This document shows positions 24,439 to 36,684 of a stretch of DNA of 64,000 bases, in pieces (position 1 is the first letter of the stretch; each line of letters begins with the position of its first letter). This stretch comes from Sialis fuliginosa (lineage: Eukaryota > Arthropoda > Insecta > Megaloptera > Sialidae), in the NCBI GenBank assembly GCA_961205875.1, contig OY540812.1:6386001-6450000 (forward strand), in the 5' to 3' direction. The notes beneath the pieces are model-generated. The model ran no database searches. It saw only the letters and a list, made by a program, of their open reading frames with translations, and had not been told where the DNA came from. The position numbers were made by a program, and so were the translations under genes.

Positions 24439-27400
24439 TTATTTACAAAAATATTCTTCTTTGTCGTCCCAGCAAGTTTCACAAACTGGAATGTAATCAA
24501 TAAGTTTGCATTTACACTGTTTCGGTTCTTTGTACAATTTAGTGTTGAACCCGCGGGTACAGCAAAGAGTCGCGCAGTTGTCTTTCAGACACTCTCTATT
24601 TCGGGTTGTGGAGCAAAACGATGGAGATCGCTTTATGAACATCAGATAATTCTTAGGCCATTTTTTATTTTCGGGTTCAGCTCTCTTCAACAGAGCATTA
24701 CTAGGAGAAAACTTAACAGCAGTGTGATATTTATCTCTCAATTGCGTTGTTATTTCAGAGAAAGGCGATACACTTTTCCAACACGTTTTAACCGAACAAG
24801 AACCAGAAACTCCGTGACATTTGCAAACTGTTTTAATATTAGATGCTACAGCTCTGATTCCAACTTGACTGTTATGTCTCAATACAGACTCTTGTATATC
24901 AGCATTATCCTTCTTCAACTGTAAAAAAGATCTAGTAAACTTCCTTGCATACTTAATATTCACACCGCAGTTTTCCATTTTCCAATTTTTCCATCCCCTG
25001 TTATGATTTTGTCTGCAGCCGCACTTTTTCAAATGGCCGGCAGCACAAGCGCGTGCGACGGAATCTGTAATACCGGCCGCCGCTAGAGCGTACATGAAAG
25101 CGGTCTCTCTGTACACGTTGCGGAACATGTAGTTCTTGCGAGTACAGTTCCATCTGTCGTATTTAAACTGAGACTCGCACTGCGATACTATCGAGGTTCG
25201 CGCTACGGCTAATACTTCCGTAACCTCCGTCAACAATGCTTCAGGTTTGCAACGCAAATGTTGTTTACGTGAGTTTCTTGACCAGTTGCATGAAATGTTA
25301 GGCTTCGTGTCGGAGAACAGAAACAGGGCGGCCACTGGATTGTTTCGTAAATCATTTTTTAGTCGTGATCTGTAAAAAATATTTATTATCATTATTTTAT
25401 GTCCAGAACATAGCTGTACTTATAAACAGTCTCATAAGGCGCTAACTGGGGGCTTCGTGAAGGTATGGGTAAAGTGACCAGACGTCCCGGATTGTGCGGG
25501 ACAGTCCCGCATTTGAGTAGTCTGTCCCGCATCACAAATTGTCCCGGGAAATGTCCCTCATTAGACATTTATAATATTATATTATACATGATTGTGCATT
25601 TTACAAAATTTAATTTCGATTGGGGAAGGAAATGCTCACTTTAATTTGCTTTTTTTTTAATATTATGTTCACTTAGAAAGTAATTAAGAATTGAATTTCA
25701 ATTTCAATTTGATGACTAAAAAAAAAGGTCTTCAGATTTTCTGCCAACTACAAAATAATATAAATAAAAAAAACTTGTATTATTTAAATTTTTATAAAAA
25801 ATAATTGTCAAATTTTATTTTTGTTAAAATTATTTTTGTCGTATGTGTATGTGGGGGTGTCCCGCATCTGGGTTTTAAAATTCTGGTCACTTTAGGTATG
25901 GGCGTTGGCTAAAAAAATATATATAATATATTGGTCTGAGATAAATAATTTTTGATTAATTAAAAAAAGCATTTTGTTAACTCGCTGCATTATTTATAAA
26001 GAGGATTACAAACAAAATAAAATCATACATTGTATGAATGAACGGATATGTATATGAACTGTTAAATAAACAGGAAATGACAAAAAAACCTGTAAACTAC
26101 ACATATTAATAAAGGTGTGATATATTTGTGTACAGTAATTCTTTAAAACATTAAAATTTAATGCATTGATACAGATAACTAATAAATAATTCTTTGAAAA
26201 GTCATATAGGTATATATAATTAATATACAGAAAGGTATTTTCCAGACCTGTATTTGAAATTATTCTGATATATTTTATAAACATATATTTTATTTTATTT
26301 TCCTTCCTCGCAATATCGAAGATATGAAAAGCTTTGTGATCATTTTAAAATAAGGCAAAAAAATTGTTCTCCGATTTCAAAATTTTAATTTGATCTTTTC
26401 GTTTCAGATAAACACTTTTCGTTCCGTGTCTGTCTGTTTGTCTGTCCCCTGAATCCTTCGCACACATATAACATGATATAACTCATGAACCACTGAACCG
26501 ATATTAATAAAACTTAGTTGGATGGTTTGGTCTGACTTGAGGACGGTCCTAAAATAGTATGTAAGGGGGAGGGGTGACATCCCAAAATATTTATTTTTTC
26601 AAGATATCTGAAGAACGACAAATGTTACATACGTGAAAATTTTATAGAATCTTTTTTGCAGAGCATTCAATTTACAATTATATGTATAGGTTTACAACGT
26701 CTGTTGTAAAATATTCCCTTACGAAGATTTATCTCAATTTGCTTTAAAAAATCGTCATTTTTTTTAAATTGATATTTTCTTTGACATTTTAAATGTCATA
26801 TTATCGTTTGCATAAATTTAGATTTAGATTGAAATTGTCAAAAAATTAAAAATATACGAAAAAATAATCAGGTGTGGTTTCAGAAAAATTTCGAGCTAAC
26901 ATTTTTAAATAAAATTGTATAAAAATTAAATGGTTAACTAATGCTGATGCTTATCTGAACACTATCCGTTTTTTAAATTGATCAATAATTAACTACCTTT
27001 GGTGACTTTAGCATGAGGAAGCATTGTGCATTTACTTGGCAGATGTTTTTTTACGAATCATTTTAATTTTAGTTCGGGTAATAATTTAAATAACAGAATA
27101 AAAACTATTGACTGTTATTATTGTTACATTAACTACATTTAGGGATTATTTTTGTAACCCATTCTCCCCCCTTAAAAATCGTCAAAAACTTATAACTCAA
27201 GTATATCCACTATTTACTATAATGATACCAAATCTCAGATTTCTAACAGTTCAATTGCGACAGACAGAGAGAAACTGAATATGATTTATGCATATAGTCT
27301 TCTTTAGAGTTTTTTCAATTACAGTCGTTGTTAATATTAATATAAAAAATAATAATAAAGAAGTCCTTATTGTTAGATAAATGAACATTTAAATTGGGTT

Positions 27401-27681
27401 GCAAGTTATGAAATATTTAAAAATTTAGACTTACATATATCAATGGTAATTATTTATATTCTTGATTCTACAATATATATAAACTAAATGTTTAACAGTC
27501 ATTCCTATTATAGATTCAACAAATTCTTAGCTTGTCATTCTAAAATCCAATCTAATAAATAAATCATACCGAAAATAAACAATATTTTGTTAAAAACTTA
27601 CCCTTTTGTAATATAACATATTTGATTTTTCGGAAAAATAAAAAAAAAGGCAATAATCACAATATGTATTCGAACTTTCAT
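24439..27681 (-). CDS. Wnt9: Wnt9 (Drosophila Wnt4 orthologue), two-exon gene
   Basis: Secreted, lipid-modified Wnt ligand acting through Frizzled receptors. Exon 1 is 27681-27602 (ATG at 27681): MKVRIHIVIIAFFFIF is a clear signal-peptide core, and the exon ends GG|GTAAGT in phase 2. Exon 2 is 25369-24439 after TTTTTTACAG and accepts phase 2, giving 336 aa. Visible Wnt marks: RWNCT (about 100), RETAFMYAL, ARACAAG, CKCHGVSGSC (about 209-218, with the acylated Ser near 215), KTCWKSVSPF, SPSFC, and a Cys-rich C-terminal domain. The KTCW...SPF pattern and position next to wingless in the opposite orientation point to Wnt9. There are 22 Cys in exon 2. A Cys pair usual near the end (WCCYV in vertebrate Wnt9) reads IDYIPV here. 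Exon 1 is my own inference from sequence; exon 2 is certain. Confidence 0.9.
25462..25902. mobile_element. hAT MITE in the Wnt9 intron
   Basis: The element (25470-25894, 425 bp) has ends TAAAGTGACCAGA and TCTGGTCACTTTA and a perfect 8-bp duplication GGTATGGG (25462-25469 and 25895-25902). The subterminal parts contain repeated GTCCCGCAT words. It lies about 100 bp from the exon 2 acceptor. Confidence 0.92.
26296..27060 (+). repeat. Foldback family C, single arm, in the Wnt9 intron
   Basis: Matches the left arm of the full element at 61497-63319 from the terminal 'ccttcctcgcaatatcga' through 'aactcatgaaccactgaacc', 'aggggtgacatcccaaaat' and 'gaggaagcattgtgca'. Only one arm is present, so this copy has lost its centre and partner arm. 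Confidence 0.85.
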
Positions 27682-28771
27682 AATGATCTCTTAGTAGTGC
27701 ACAGTCACAAAACACGATATTTAAAAAATCCTTATATTAAATTATATTAAATCACTTTAGTCAATAGATTGCCAAAACCAATAATAATAAAATTTGATCG
27801 TTAATAATATCATTTTGATATACCACTGTTAACAGTTCTTAGAGCAAAGAAGTTCGTAATGATGGACCATTATATTTAAGCATTCGTTATGAATATTACG
27901 TTTGTTTTAATTGTTTATACAAAGGTGTGATAGATATGATATTGAAGGAAAAATAGATAGGTTTCGATATGTATATATTTCATATAAGAATGGTAAATGA
28001 AAGAATTGTAATGTTTATTTAATTCTATTGCTCGTTGTGAGGTCTGCGTTTTATTAATCGTAAGCACAAATTTGATTTGAAATATGATGTAAATATTTTG
28101 ATATCATCTTTTCAGCAGATATCTTTTGTCATCGTACATCTTATCTCCAGAATAACACCTCATGTGCCCCTTGGGTGTTTATTATTCTTAAGGGGTCTTG
28201 TCTAAATTGAAAAGTGAAAAAAAATGTGATTTTTGAGTTTCTGCGTTTTCTTAAAGTACATAATCTTGAAAACATTTCCTGAAAGTTTCAAGGTAATTTA
28301 CGAAGTTATACGAATTTAAAAGAAATTCTGAACATAAAGAGAAATCGTAAAAAAAAATGTCAAATAATTTTTTTAAGTATTGCAATCGGTGAGTAAGATA
28401 TCTCGGAAACCGTTGTACTGATAAGCTTCAAACTTTGTAGGTATAGGCAGAGCCAACCTTAGCAAGTCTGGCGCCCTGGAATTTTATTTTTCCGCCCTGT
28501 CTCCCCCTAAAAAAATGTTAATAATTTAACAAATAAGTTGAATAGTTAATATCTCAGCTTGGCGCGATTCTACAGACTTTTTTTTAAATATAGCTTACAC
28601 CATTAACTTTAAGACTATCAAATGCCCTAAGACCATCGAAACCTCGTTGCCCTATTATTAACAAATTAAAATTGATAAATTAACAAATAAGTAAAAAAAC
28701 TGTAATAAAAAAAATTCAGAAACATATTAAAATAAATTAAAAATAAACAACAATTACATACTTTATACCTA
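27682..28771. other. Gap between Wnt9 exon 1 and the receptor gene
   Basis: About 1.1 kb between the Wnt9 start codon and the end of the receptor gene. It must contain the Wnt9 5' UTR and core promoter unless further upstream exons exist. A short GC-richer piece near 28447-28515 ('agccaaccttagcaagtctg') may be a decayed transposon end. No promoter motif is assigned. Confidence 0.4.
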
Positions 28772-31205
28772 CTATTTCTTTTCATAATAAAATATAATTA
28801 AATGTTGCAATGTCATTATATGTTTCTTAAACCCATTCATGGTGATTACTTTATACTTTTTAAACGTTTGTGTGTATACAATCAATTCCGAAATAAACAC
28901 AACTACAGATACTAAATACCCAAAACATAGAATTATAAAAGCTCCTTGTAAATGATCCACTGTAAGAATTTTATTAGCATCATCAGAACTTTGCTTATTT
29001 TTACGTTTCATTTTGTACGATATATCATCAGTCCATTTTACAAACAACCCACTTTGCTGAAATAGTTGAACATATTTATTAAATACCGGCATGTACGGGA
29101 ACCCTTTAGATGTAATTAGACTTATGTATATGAAAAGCTCGTTTTCTCGAAACAAATAAATCTTGCTGTTCCCGTTTTCTACAATTTCGGGTAACCCCAT
29201 TGGCAGATAATACTCAACTAATAATTTAGGCACTAAGATAGCTGTGTCTTCATTTGTAGATAGTTCTAACAGTTCTGTCATTTGAATATCGTCGTAACTG
29301 GTATACCTTTCGAAAATATATTCATCAATCTTGTCTTCTGAATCGTTGAAAAATGAGCGTAACATATCTTTACCACCAATGACAAAATCATCGGTGAAAT
29401 CATAGACAGTTGATATCTGGTATTCTAATGGAGGACGAGTTAAGATATCGATCAAGGAAGCTTGAAATAAACCATTGATATGAAGGCCATAGATACCAAG
29501 TAAAATGAATATTCCAGAAATAATATAGCCTATTGGTTGTGTAGGGTTTGGTAATCCAAATATCAATGAAACACTATTCAGAAAACATACAAAAATACTA
29601 TTTAGTGAAGTTGTGTTGTTATAGAAATATTTAGCTGTAAGATATATCACGATAACAGAAAATACAACGGTCAATAATAGCAATAACCAAATATATGCAT
29701 TAAATACTCTTGATAGTGCTTGCCAGCGTGGTAACATATCCGCCTTACGGACCGACCAAGTAAAATAATCTCGAGCATAGGGCACGCTAACGTCAAAAAT
29801 ATCAAACAGCTCATTTGCACAAAAGATTCCTCCAATACCAATGGGATGAGTTCCGTTAATTATTTCAGTGAGTGATGAAGAATAGTTTTGGATTACATCA
29901 ATTGTTTTAATGTTGATATCGAAACGTAATCTTTGTTTTAAGGTTTTAAGCATTTCTATTTCAACTCCAGACAAAGATCCGTTATTATCTATGACGTACG
30001 GTGGTGTAATTATAGCTATAACGTTATAAGCACAACTCTGTAAATTACTAGGAACTTTTTCAAGATATAATGTATCATTCGTTGCTAATTTTCCTCCACT
30101 ACAGATCGTAGTTAATTCAAATGTTATATTTTTACCACATTCCTTTGAAGGATTATATGGATTGAAACTGTAAATGTTAAAATTATAATGCGATGATTTG
30201 GAAGGAGTCATAATGATCAAATTTAAAATTAGCTTGTTCCAAATATACAAGAAATATCTCTGAACTTCTTGTATATCTAACGGTTGACCTAAGTATAGCA
30301 AAAAATTACCCAACCGGTTGAATAGTTCATATTGAATAATATTATCAACTTTTGTTTTGAAGTTTTCCCACGTATCAATCACAATTATATAATATTCGAT
30401 CACATTTACTGCATTGTTGTTTTCTTTGTCTTCGTCGGTCTCTGTTGAATTGCCTGTGTTTGTTTTATGAAAAACTTGTTGTAGAACGATTTTTTCATTA
30501 ATTATCTGCAAAAATATTAAATAATATTATTATAAAATTGCTCCTAAGTAATAATCAACTCTTTCTACGAGGTATCAAATTATTGTTTAACAATTGCGTT
30601 ATACTGCATGTCTATGAATATAAACAGACGATTGTCAAATGGTGGCACAGTGTTTTCTAGTGCTAAGGCTACTTTTTACTGTAGAAGTTGTGACCTTTTT
30701 TCATAAAAATGCTATACAAAAAATATTCTGTACAATTTTCACATAACATAGTAATACGTCGTTATTGAGGTAATTAAAAAAATATAACAATTTTGAGATA
30801 TCATCCCTACCTTCACCTAATTTTAATGTTTCCACCAGCACACCCAAAGTACTTTTATTATATGCAACTAATACACATTGTTATCTTAAAACAAGTCTAA
30901 CTAAATGAAGAATTAACATCAGTTAGGTTAGTTCTGCATTAAATTATTGATATATTTACCTCTATCGGCCATTGGATCATCGTATTAATTTTTATATAAA
31001 TTTCTTGTTCAATTTCTGCAGTAGGTGACGTCATATTAAACGTAGTTGAAAGCCCTAACAGTTTATATGGCTTAAAATTATTCTCAGCTACTTCTGCTAT
31101 ACACATTGTTGCTAATTTTCTGAATGTCGGACCTTTTGGGTTGATAGACCAACAGAAAATATAGTTCACATGAAATACCATTATGAATAAAGCTCTTAGA
31201 AGCAT
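28772..31205 (-). CDS. Divergent ionotropic receptor (IR family), two exons
   Basis: Chemosensory variant of the ionotropic glutamate receptors: a ligand-gated cation channel subunit of the plasma membrane, typically in sensory neurons. Exon 1 (31205-30960) has a signal peptide (MLLRALFIMVFHVNYIFC) and ends GAG|GTAAAT in phase 0. Exon 2 (30505-28772) follows TTTTTGCAG in phase 0. Total 659 aa, with a 454-bp intron. The S1 ligand-binding lobe is about 235-340 (PPYVIDNNGSLSGVEIEML, and IGIGGIF). TM1 is about 352-375, the pore loop about 382-405 and the M3 segment about 408-440. M3 reads INGLFQASLIDILTRPP instead of the canonical SYTANLAAF. S2 is about 441-595 and the last TM about 600-627. It ends in a short cytoplasmic tail. 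No long amino-terminal domain, as usual for IRs. No intact frame problem is seen. The subfamily is not determinable by eye. Confidence 0.88.
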
Positions 31206-32889
31206 TTTGGATTTTTAATGCTAAGCGTACAGAAACTTTTATTTATATATGTTTTCCGATTATAATTATTGTTGTATTTGCATGCAAATGATTGACATTT
31301 TTACAACGGATTGCTTTTAGTACATTTAGTTTTGAAACTAATTGACACATTTAATGATGTCACGCTATAAGGATGATACGTATGTAGTAAAAATGGATAA
31401 TGAGTTTATCTTTCCGAGTTAATCAGAAATAATAATAGTTGTGATTTATGGAAATTTTTACTTTTTGCATGTTCCCTCGCGAGGGAGCATTATTGATTTA
31501 ATTTACAGATGTGATATGAAATTATACAATACATATTATATTTTAACACAAGTATCCATTTTTTATGTATGGTTCCCTAGCTAAATTGGTGAATCCAGGT
31601 CCTATTTTTAAAAGCTTTAAATTACATATATTCATGTAAGGCAGTACCGGATTTAAAATATTCGAGCTTGTGTGTAGCGAATTCTATATTTGCAAATATA
31701 AAAAAACACATTTATTTTTTATTTTCACACATAAAAAATAATTTTCGTATTTTTCGCTAACCACTCTACTAATGTAGATACATAATGCCAAATATCCCGT
31801 TTACCCCACGCCCTTTCCCATAAATCTGTGGAACCCTGGTAAAAACACCCTATAAATAAATAAATTGTTGGTATAGAAAAACAATTCTCATTGAAATAAG
31901 AATGTCAATGAATTTTAAAATAGGTTTATATCTTGGGTAATGCCTTATATTACGTTTAACAGATGTCGACATATACGCATCACAAAGCCACATCCGGTAT
32001 GGCCGGTATGTATTATAAAAAATATGTAATATGGGGGGATTATAATTATATTTTTATTAATTAAATAACAATATTTGAAGATTATACATAACAAGAATTT
32101 CAATTAATCTTAAATAAAAAAAATAAAAAAAGTATTTATTGATTTTACAAATAGAGTTCATTCTTTCGCAGTAACTAAATATTGTGTTAATAATTAACAC
32201 TTAGCAGAACATAAATAAAAAGTATAACAGAAAAACGTGAAAGAACAAATCAAACAGGAAGTGATAAAAAAAACTGTGAACACACAAGTTTCTGGTGTGA
32301 AATCATGGCGTCAATAGTAAAGACAATATTTATATAATAAATAACAATTGCATTTCTAATCTAGATTCAAAATCAGGACCGTAGCCCCCCTCTGGCATTT
32401 ATCTGTAATGTAAAGGGGAGAATTTAGACCCTTTTCACAAGTTACGTAAATAGGATAAATAGAGAATTAAATCCAAATTTTCACAGGAAAAGAGCTCTCA
32501 AGCATATATTGTGCGGGGAAGTGGGGGGGGGGGAAGTAACGCCACTAATGTATTTATTATTATTATTTTAATATTAAGTGAGTATGTACTTACTTACCAT
32601 ATCCATTGTACATATGTATGTAATATGTAATTAATAATTTGCTATTTAGTATAATATACTTCATGTGTAAATTAATGACACACAATAGTTTAAATTGATC
32701 AAATATTCTGTGGTCCTTGACTTTTACATCCTAGACAAAACTTCTAGTAAACCTGACCTTAAGTAGCCAAGTTCTCATAGACATTTTTTTTAAATAAAAG
32801 TGATCTAAGGCATTCTCGGTGAACTACTAAGCTTATCTTAAAGAACATAATCAATTTTAAGCTGATTTTACACTGTACTGTGCTAGTTA
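31206..32889. other. Noncoding stretch upstream of the receptor gene
   Basis: Presumed receptor promoter region followed by AT-rich DNA. A 'ggttccctagctaaattggt' piece at 31572 and 'gtggaaccctggtaaaaaca' at 31829 may be decayed hAT ends. A G-run lies near 32522-32534. No gene supported. Confidence 0.4.
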
Positions 32890-33240
32890 CAATGTCATTT
32901 TGACATTGAAATTGTCAACAAATTAAAAATATACGAAAAAATAATCAGGTGAGTCTTAAAAAAATTTTTGAACAAATATTTTTTAGTAATTTTTAAGTAA
33001 TATTTGTTTTTATATAAAAATTAAATGGTTAACCAATGCCAGGTAATTTATCTATGGCTTTTATTTAAATTGTTCAATAATTAACTACTTTTGGTGAATT
33101 TAGCACGAGGAAGCACTATACATTTACTTGGCAGATGTTTTTTAATACAGGCCTGATTATTTTTTTCGTATATTTTAAAAATATTTTGTTTTTCAACAAT
33201 TTCAATCGAAATCTAAATTTCTGTTATCAAACAAAGGTAC
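32890..33240. repeat. Foldback family C, internal piece with both arms
   Basis: Inner left-arm sequence (through 'cacgaggaagcactat' and 'acttggcagatgtttttt') is followed directly by inner right-arm sequence ('gcctgattatttttttcg' to 'ttcaatc'). The GC-rich centre seen at 62178-62589 is absent. Outer arm parts are missing. Confidence 0.75.
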
Positions 33241-33366
33241 GTGTATCAAAACAATTGACGATGACTAAAATTAATATCTTTATAAGGGAATATTTTACCA
33301 TAATAGTTGTAATAACCTTTCTTAGAGAAAATTTAATTCTCTACAGAAAAGATTCTATACAATTAT

Positions 33367-33850
33367 CATATAGGGTCAACTGGGGTTAAAGTGAAACAAA
33401 ATACAAATCTTTCATGTTTTTTGACAGTTAACGATACAAATTCATACTTTAATTTGTTCTATTAGATGCGCTTTATATAAATAACAATTTTAAATACTTA
33501 CGTCTTTTGAACTGTACGATACAACATGAAAAAAGTGTGTTTCATTTTTAACCTCTAATTTGGGGAAAAGTGAAACAGGCCTCTAATGTGAAATTGTAAC
33601 TTTAATTAATATCTGAGCTATACAGACAGTTATGCGCAAAGAATTAAAATTTAATTCACACGTTTTGACATTGACTAACAGGGAAATCTGTAGGGGTGAC
33701 ACATCACTTATTAGGCGATTCATATTTTCAGGTCGCTTTAACAAACCTTTAATGATGATGTCAGTTTTTATAATTCTCCTATAAACAAATTAGTTTTTTA
33801 GTTGCAAGCTTGTTGTTTCACTTTTACCCCATTTTTTTAGTGTTTCATAT
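33367..33850. mobile_element. Repeat family E, fuller copy
   Basis: Ends 'caactggggttaaagtgaaa' and 'gtttcacttttaccccattt' are imperfect inverted repeats. The right part is the inverse of 8797-9010. About 480 bp, noncoding. Confidence 0.7.
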
Positions 33851-34009
33851 TTTTTGTTTTTGGAATATTTTGGAAAAAAAATTAGGATACCGCCCTATCC
33901 CCTCCGCACGATTTTGATAATTTTTATATGGGACAATCTAAAAGCAAAACAACGACATGTATCAACTAATAAGAGCTTAGTAAAGAATTATAAAAATAAA
34001 CTCGTATCA

Positions 34010-34290
34010 ACTCGACCCGTCTTGACCTACTACCGTGTGCAGTGAGCTTAATTGACCGATATGTATAGGAGCGTGTGTGCTGAGAACGATTAATAACAAA
34101 TAGATGATTCCGGCCGGCATGCGGTCTCCCACGCTGGGTGCGGTAGAATTAGATCATCGTTTAAGTAATGATAGTGATCTCTATCGGCCCGCGTTGATCG
34201 CGATGTGGCCCGCGCGTTCTCTCGTACCTACTAATTGACTTTCGTTGTTACGCTTGTCTTTGTTTTGATCCGGATAGGCCACCTAAGATC
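34010..34290. promoter_or_regulatory. GC-richer unique block, candidate enhancer
   Basis: A block much richer in GC than its surroundings, without inverted ends and without a match elsewhere in the window. It contains homeodomain-type words (ACTAATTGAC, AAGTAATGATAG) and CTTTGTTTTGATCC, which partly resembles TCF sites. Located 17 kb upstream of wingless. The regulatory role is inferred from composition only. Confidence 0.35.
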
Positions 34291-34317
34291 TCATAAAAAA
34301 TATATATTGTATATTAT

Positions 34318-34760
34318 AAACACCGGTGTTTACCAATAGGTGGTACGTGGACCCTTTGGGGATGTGCAGAAAAATAAACAAAATATTTGATTTTAGAAAT
34401 GGAACGTTTTTGTATTTAATAAATATATATTTCTTTAAATAACACATTATACCTTATATATATTGCAAATAAATGAAATATAGCTATAGATAGGTAGATA
34501 CTATTTAAAATATAAATTTTATATGATTTTATTAACAATGGTGATGATAAAAAGACAAAAGTAGTTTTATATATAAATAATATATTATATATATCTGGAA
34601 GTATATATACACATACGTACGTATATGCATATATATTCTATCTGTGTGTCCATTACACCCATGGCGAATTGGGAATGAAGATAAACCTGTTAGCCGTCCA
34701 GTGGTCTCAAACAATGGGTGAAAATGTCAGCGGGGGACCAGTTGCGTAGCAATTTGTTAC
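34318..34760. mobile_element. Possible old hAT element
   Basis: The left side 'caccggtgtttaccaatagg' with 'ggtggtacgtggaccc' and the right side 'agcgggggaccagttgcgta' resemble the two ends of hAT elements with a 'gtggtccgcggaccc' signature. A 14-bp palindrome (AAACACCGGTGTTT) lies at the left border. No clean target duplication was seen. Confidence 0.35.
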
Positions 34761-35418
34761 CTTCATATATAAACACATATCATATTATTATCTTCATTAC
34801 ATATTAAATGTTAGTAAATGTATATCAATTTTAAATTAGGTTAATATTGATTTATCAATACAGAATTATTTAATATGATCAATTCTATAGAATTTTTCTC
34901 GACTATTATTGATATTTTATTTAGATATATTAAGATTACTCAATCTTATCTTTGGAAAATATTAATATGTTCATTATAATTTACAAAAACAATAAAATAA
35001 GTAACAATCAATAATGTATGTAATAAAAATTTTCTAAGTACCGTTAGAACTAATTTTATATTTTATATAGTGCATTGTACTTTTATAGTAGTAATAATAT
35101 GCTATTGATATTGATATGTATTAATGAAACATTTAATTAATTTCTTCTTTAATGTTAGTAAATATATACCTATTATATATATTGCTGTAAATGAATATAT
35201 AATGTTACTTACTGTATATTTATTAATAAAATAAAAATATATTTGCTGTGTCATTATCAGTTATTGCCAAAAGGCTGATTTTAAGATAGATTAAATGTAG
35301 GCTTACTTACATAAATAATATGACATTATCGCTGGAAAATTTATAAAAATGTATTAATGTGAATAAAGTTCTAGATTTCATGCACGTATTAAAATATGTG
35401 CCATATACACAAGATATA

Positions 35419-35878
35419 TATATAAAGACAAGGTAGTCTCATCAGCTCCTTGACCAATCAGCGTTTGTGCGAAGACGTATTAAAATGTTATAAATGTATA
35501 ATAGAATATCAATTACAAAAAAATTATTTATTTATTCTTGTCTTCATATTTTTTGATGTTTTAACAACACATACAATCCAAGAAGTGCAAATTCGACATT
35601 ACAAAATCATAAAAAAATCTGTCACAGACAATTTTGTCCAATAGAGAAGCATCATTTTAACTATTATTAAGTTGGCAAAGCGTTCTGTGATTCCGACAGC
35701 TTTTTATGGTTTTGCAATGACGAACTTGTACTACTTTGATTTGTATGTGTTGTTAAAATATCAAAAAATACGAAAACAAGAATAAATAAAGGATTTTTTA
35801 AAATTCATATTCTATTATCCATTAATTACATTTGAATATGTCTTCATGGAGCTGATGAGACTACCTTGTCTTTATATA
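35419..35878. mobile_element. 460-bp hairpin element H
   Basis: Left end 'aaagacaaggtagtctcatc' returns inverted as 'gatgagactaccttgtcttt' at the right end, and complementarity extends about 200 bp inward ('cttgtcttcatattttttga' against 'caaaaaatacgaaaacaaga'). Palindromic, noncoding, TATA-rich flanks. Superfamily unknown. Confidence 0.85.
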
Positions 35879-36684
35879 CCTTGCCTTATACATATATTAA
35901 TTATAATTTATGTATATCAGTATCTAATTATTAATTATTCAGTCTATTGTAAATATCATGCTATACATATCTTCTTGATTTTGTTTGATATGTATAAAAT
36001 AATACATAAAGAAGATCTGACTTTTACCCATGTGTCAAGACATCCATCTCTACAACGGAAGTTTAAAGTTTTGCAGAACTAAACAAACTTTTTTTCGATC
36101 TGCGTTTTAAAAAAAAGGCACATCATTAAAGTGTTTAGAGGTTTCACATTTAGTATTCTTAACACTAATGATTTTAAAGAGTTACATGAAGACATAATAC
36201 CGAGGTTTACTTACTTACACATTGTATCCTACCTTACTGCTAACAGCTCGACTGTGAAACACCGAGGGAGGGTTTAGTTAATCTACCACTTAACAGGAGC
36301 TTAAAATAACTCTCTTGCATTTAATCAGATTTATCTAACTATGGAATATTCATCTCAGTAATACAACAGAAGCAATTTCTAAAATACAAAAGATGTAAAG
36401 TTGTCAACAATGAAGTTTTTGTTGAAAATAGCTAATTTGGTTTATATTTTTCTAAGTATTTACTGATTGATATAAACGCCTTAATATTTGAACATAAAAA
36501 TGTTATATATCCGTTTTGTATTGTTATACTCATTGTTAGTGAAAACGGTTGGTTGTATATTATAAAAAATAATTAGTAAACATGTTAAAAACCATTAGAC
36601 GCCATTAGATGCCCGTGGCTTGAGATTTGGGTATTATATACTTTTTTTATTTTATCTCGAGTAAAAATATACTGAATTTCCTAG

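Noticed and set aside
24427-24924. 165-codon plus-strand frame
   Set aside because: It is the antisense shadow of the Wnt9 main exon.
34532-34714. 60-codon minus-strand frame
   Set aside because: Low complexity TATA-rich translation.
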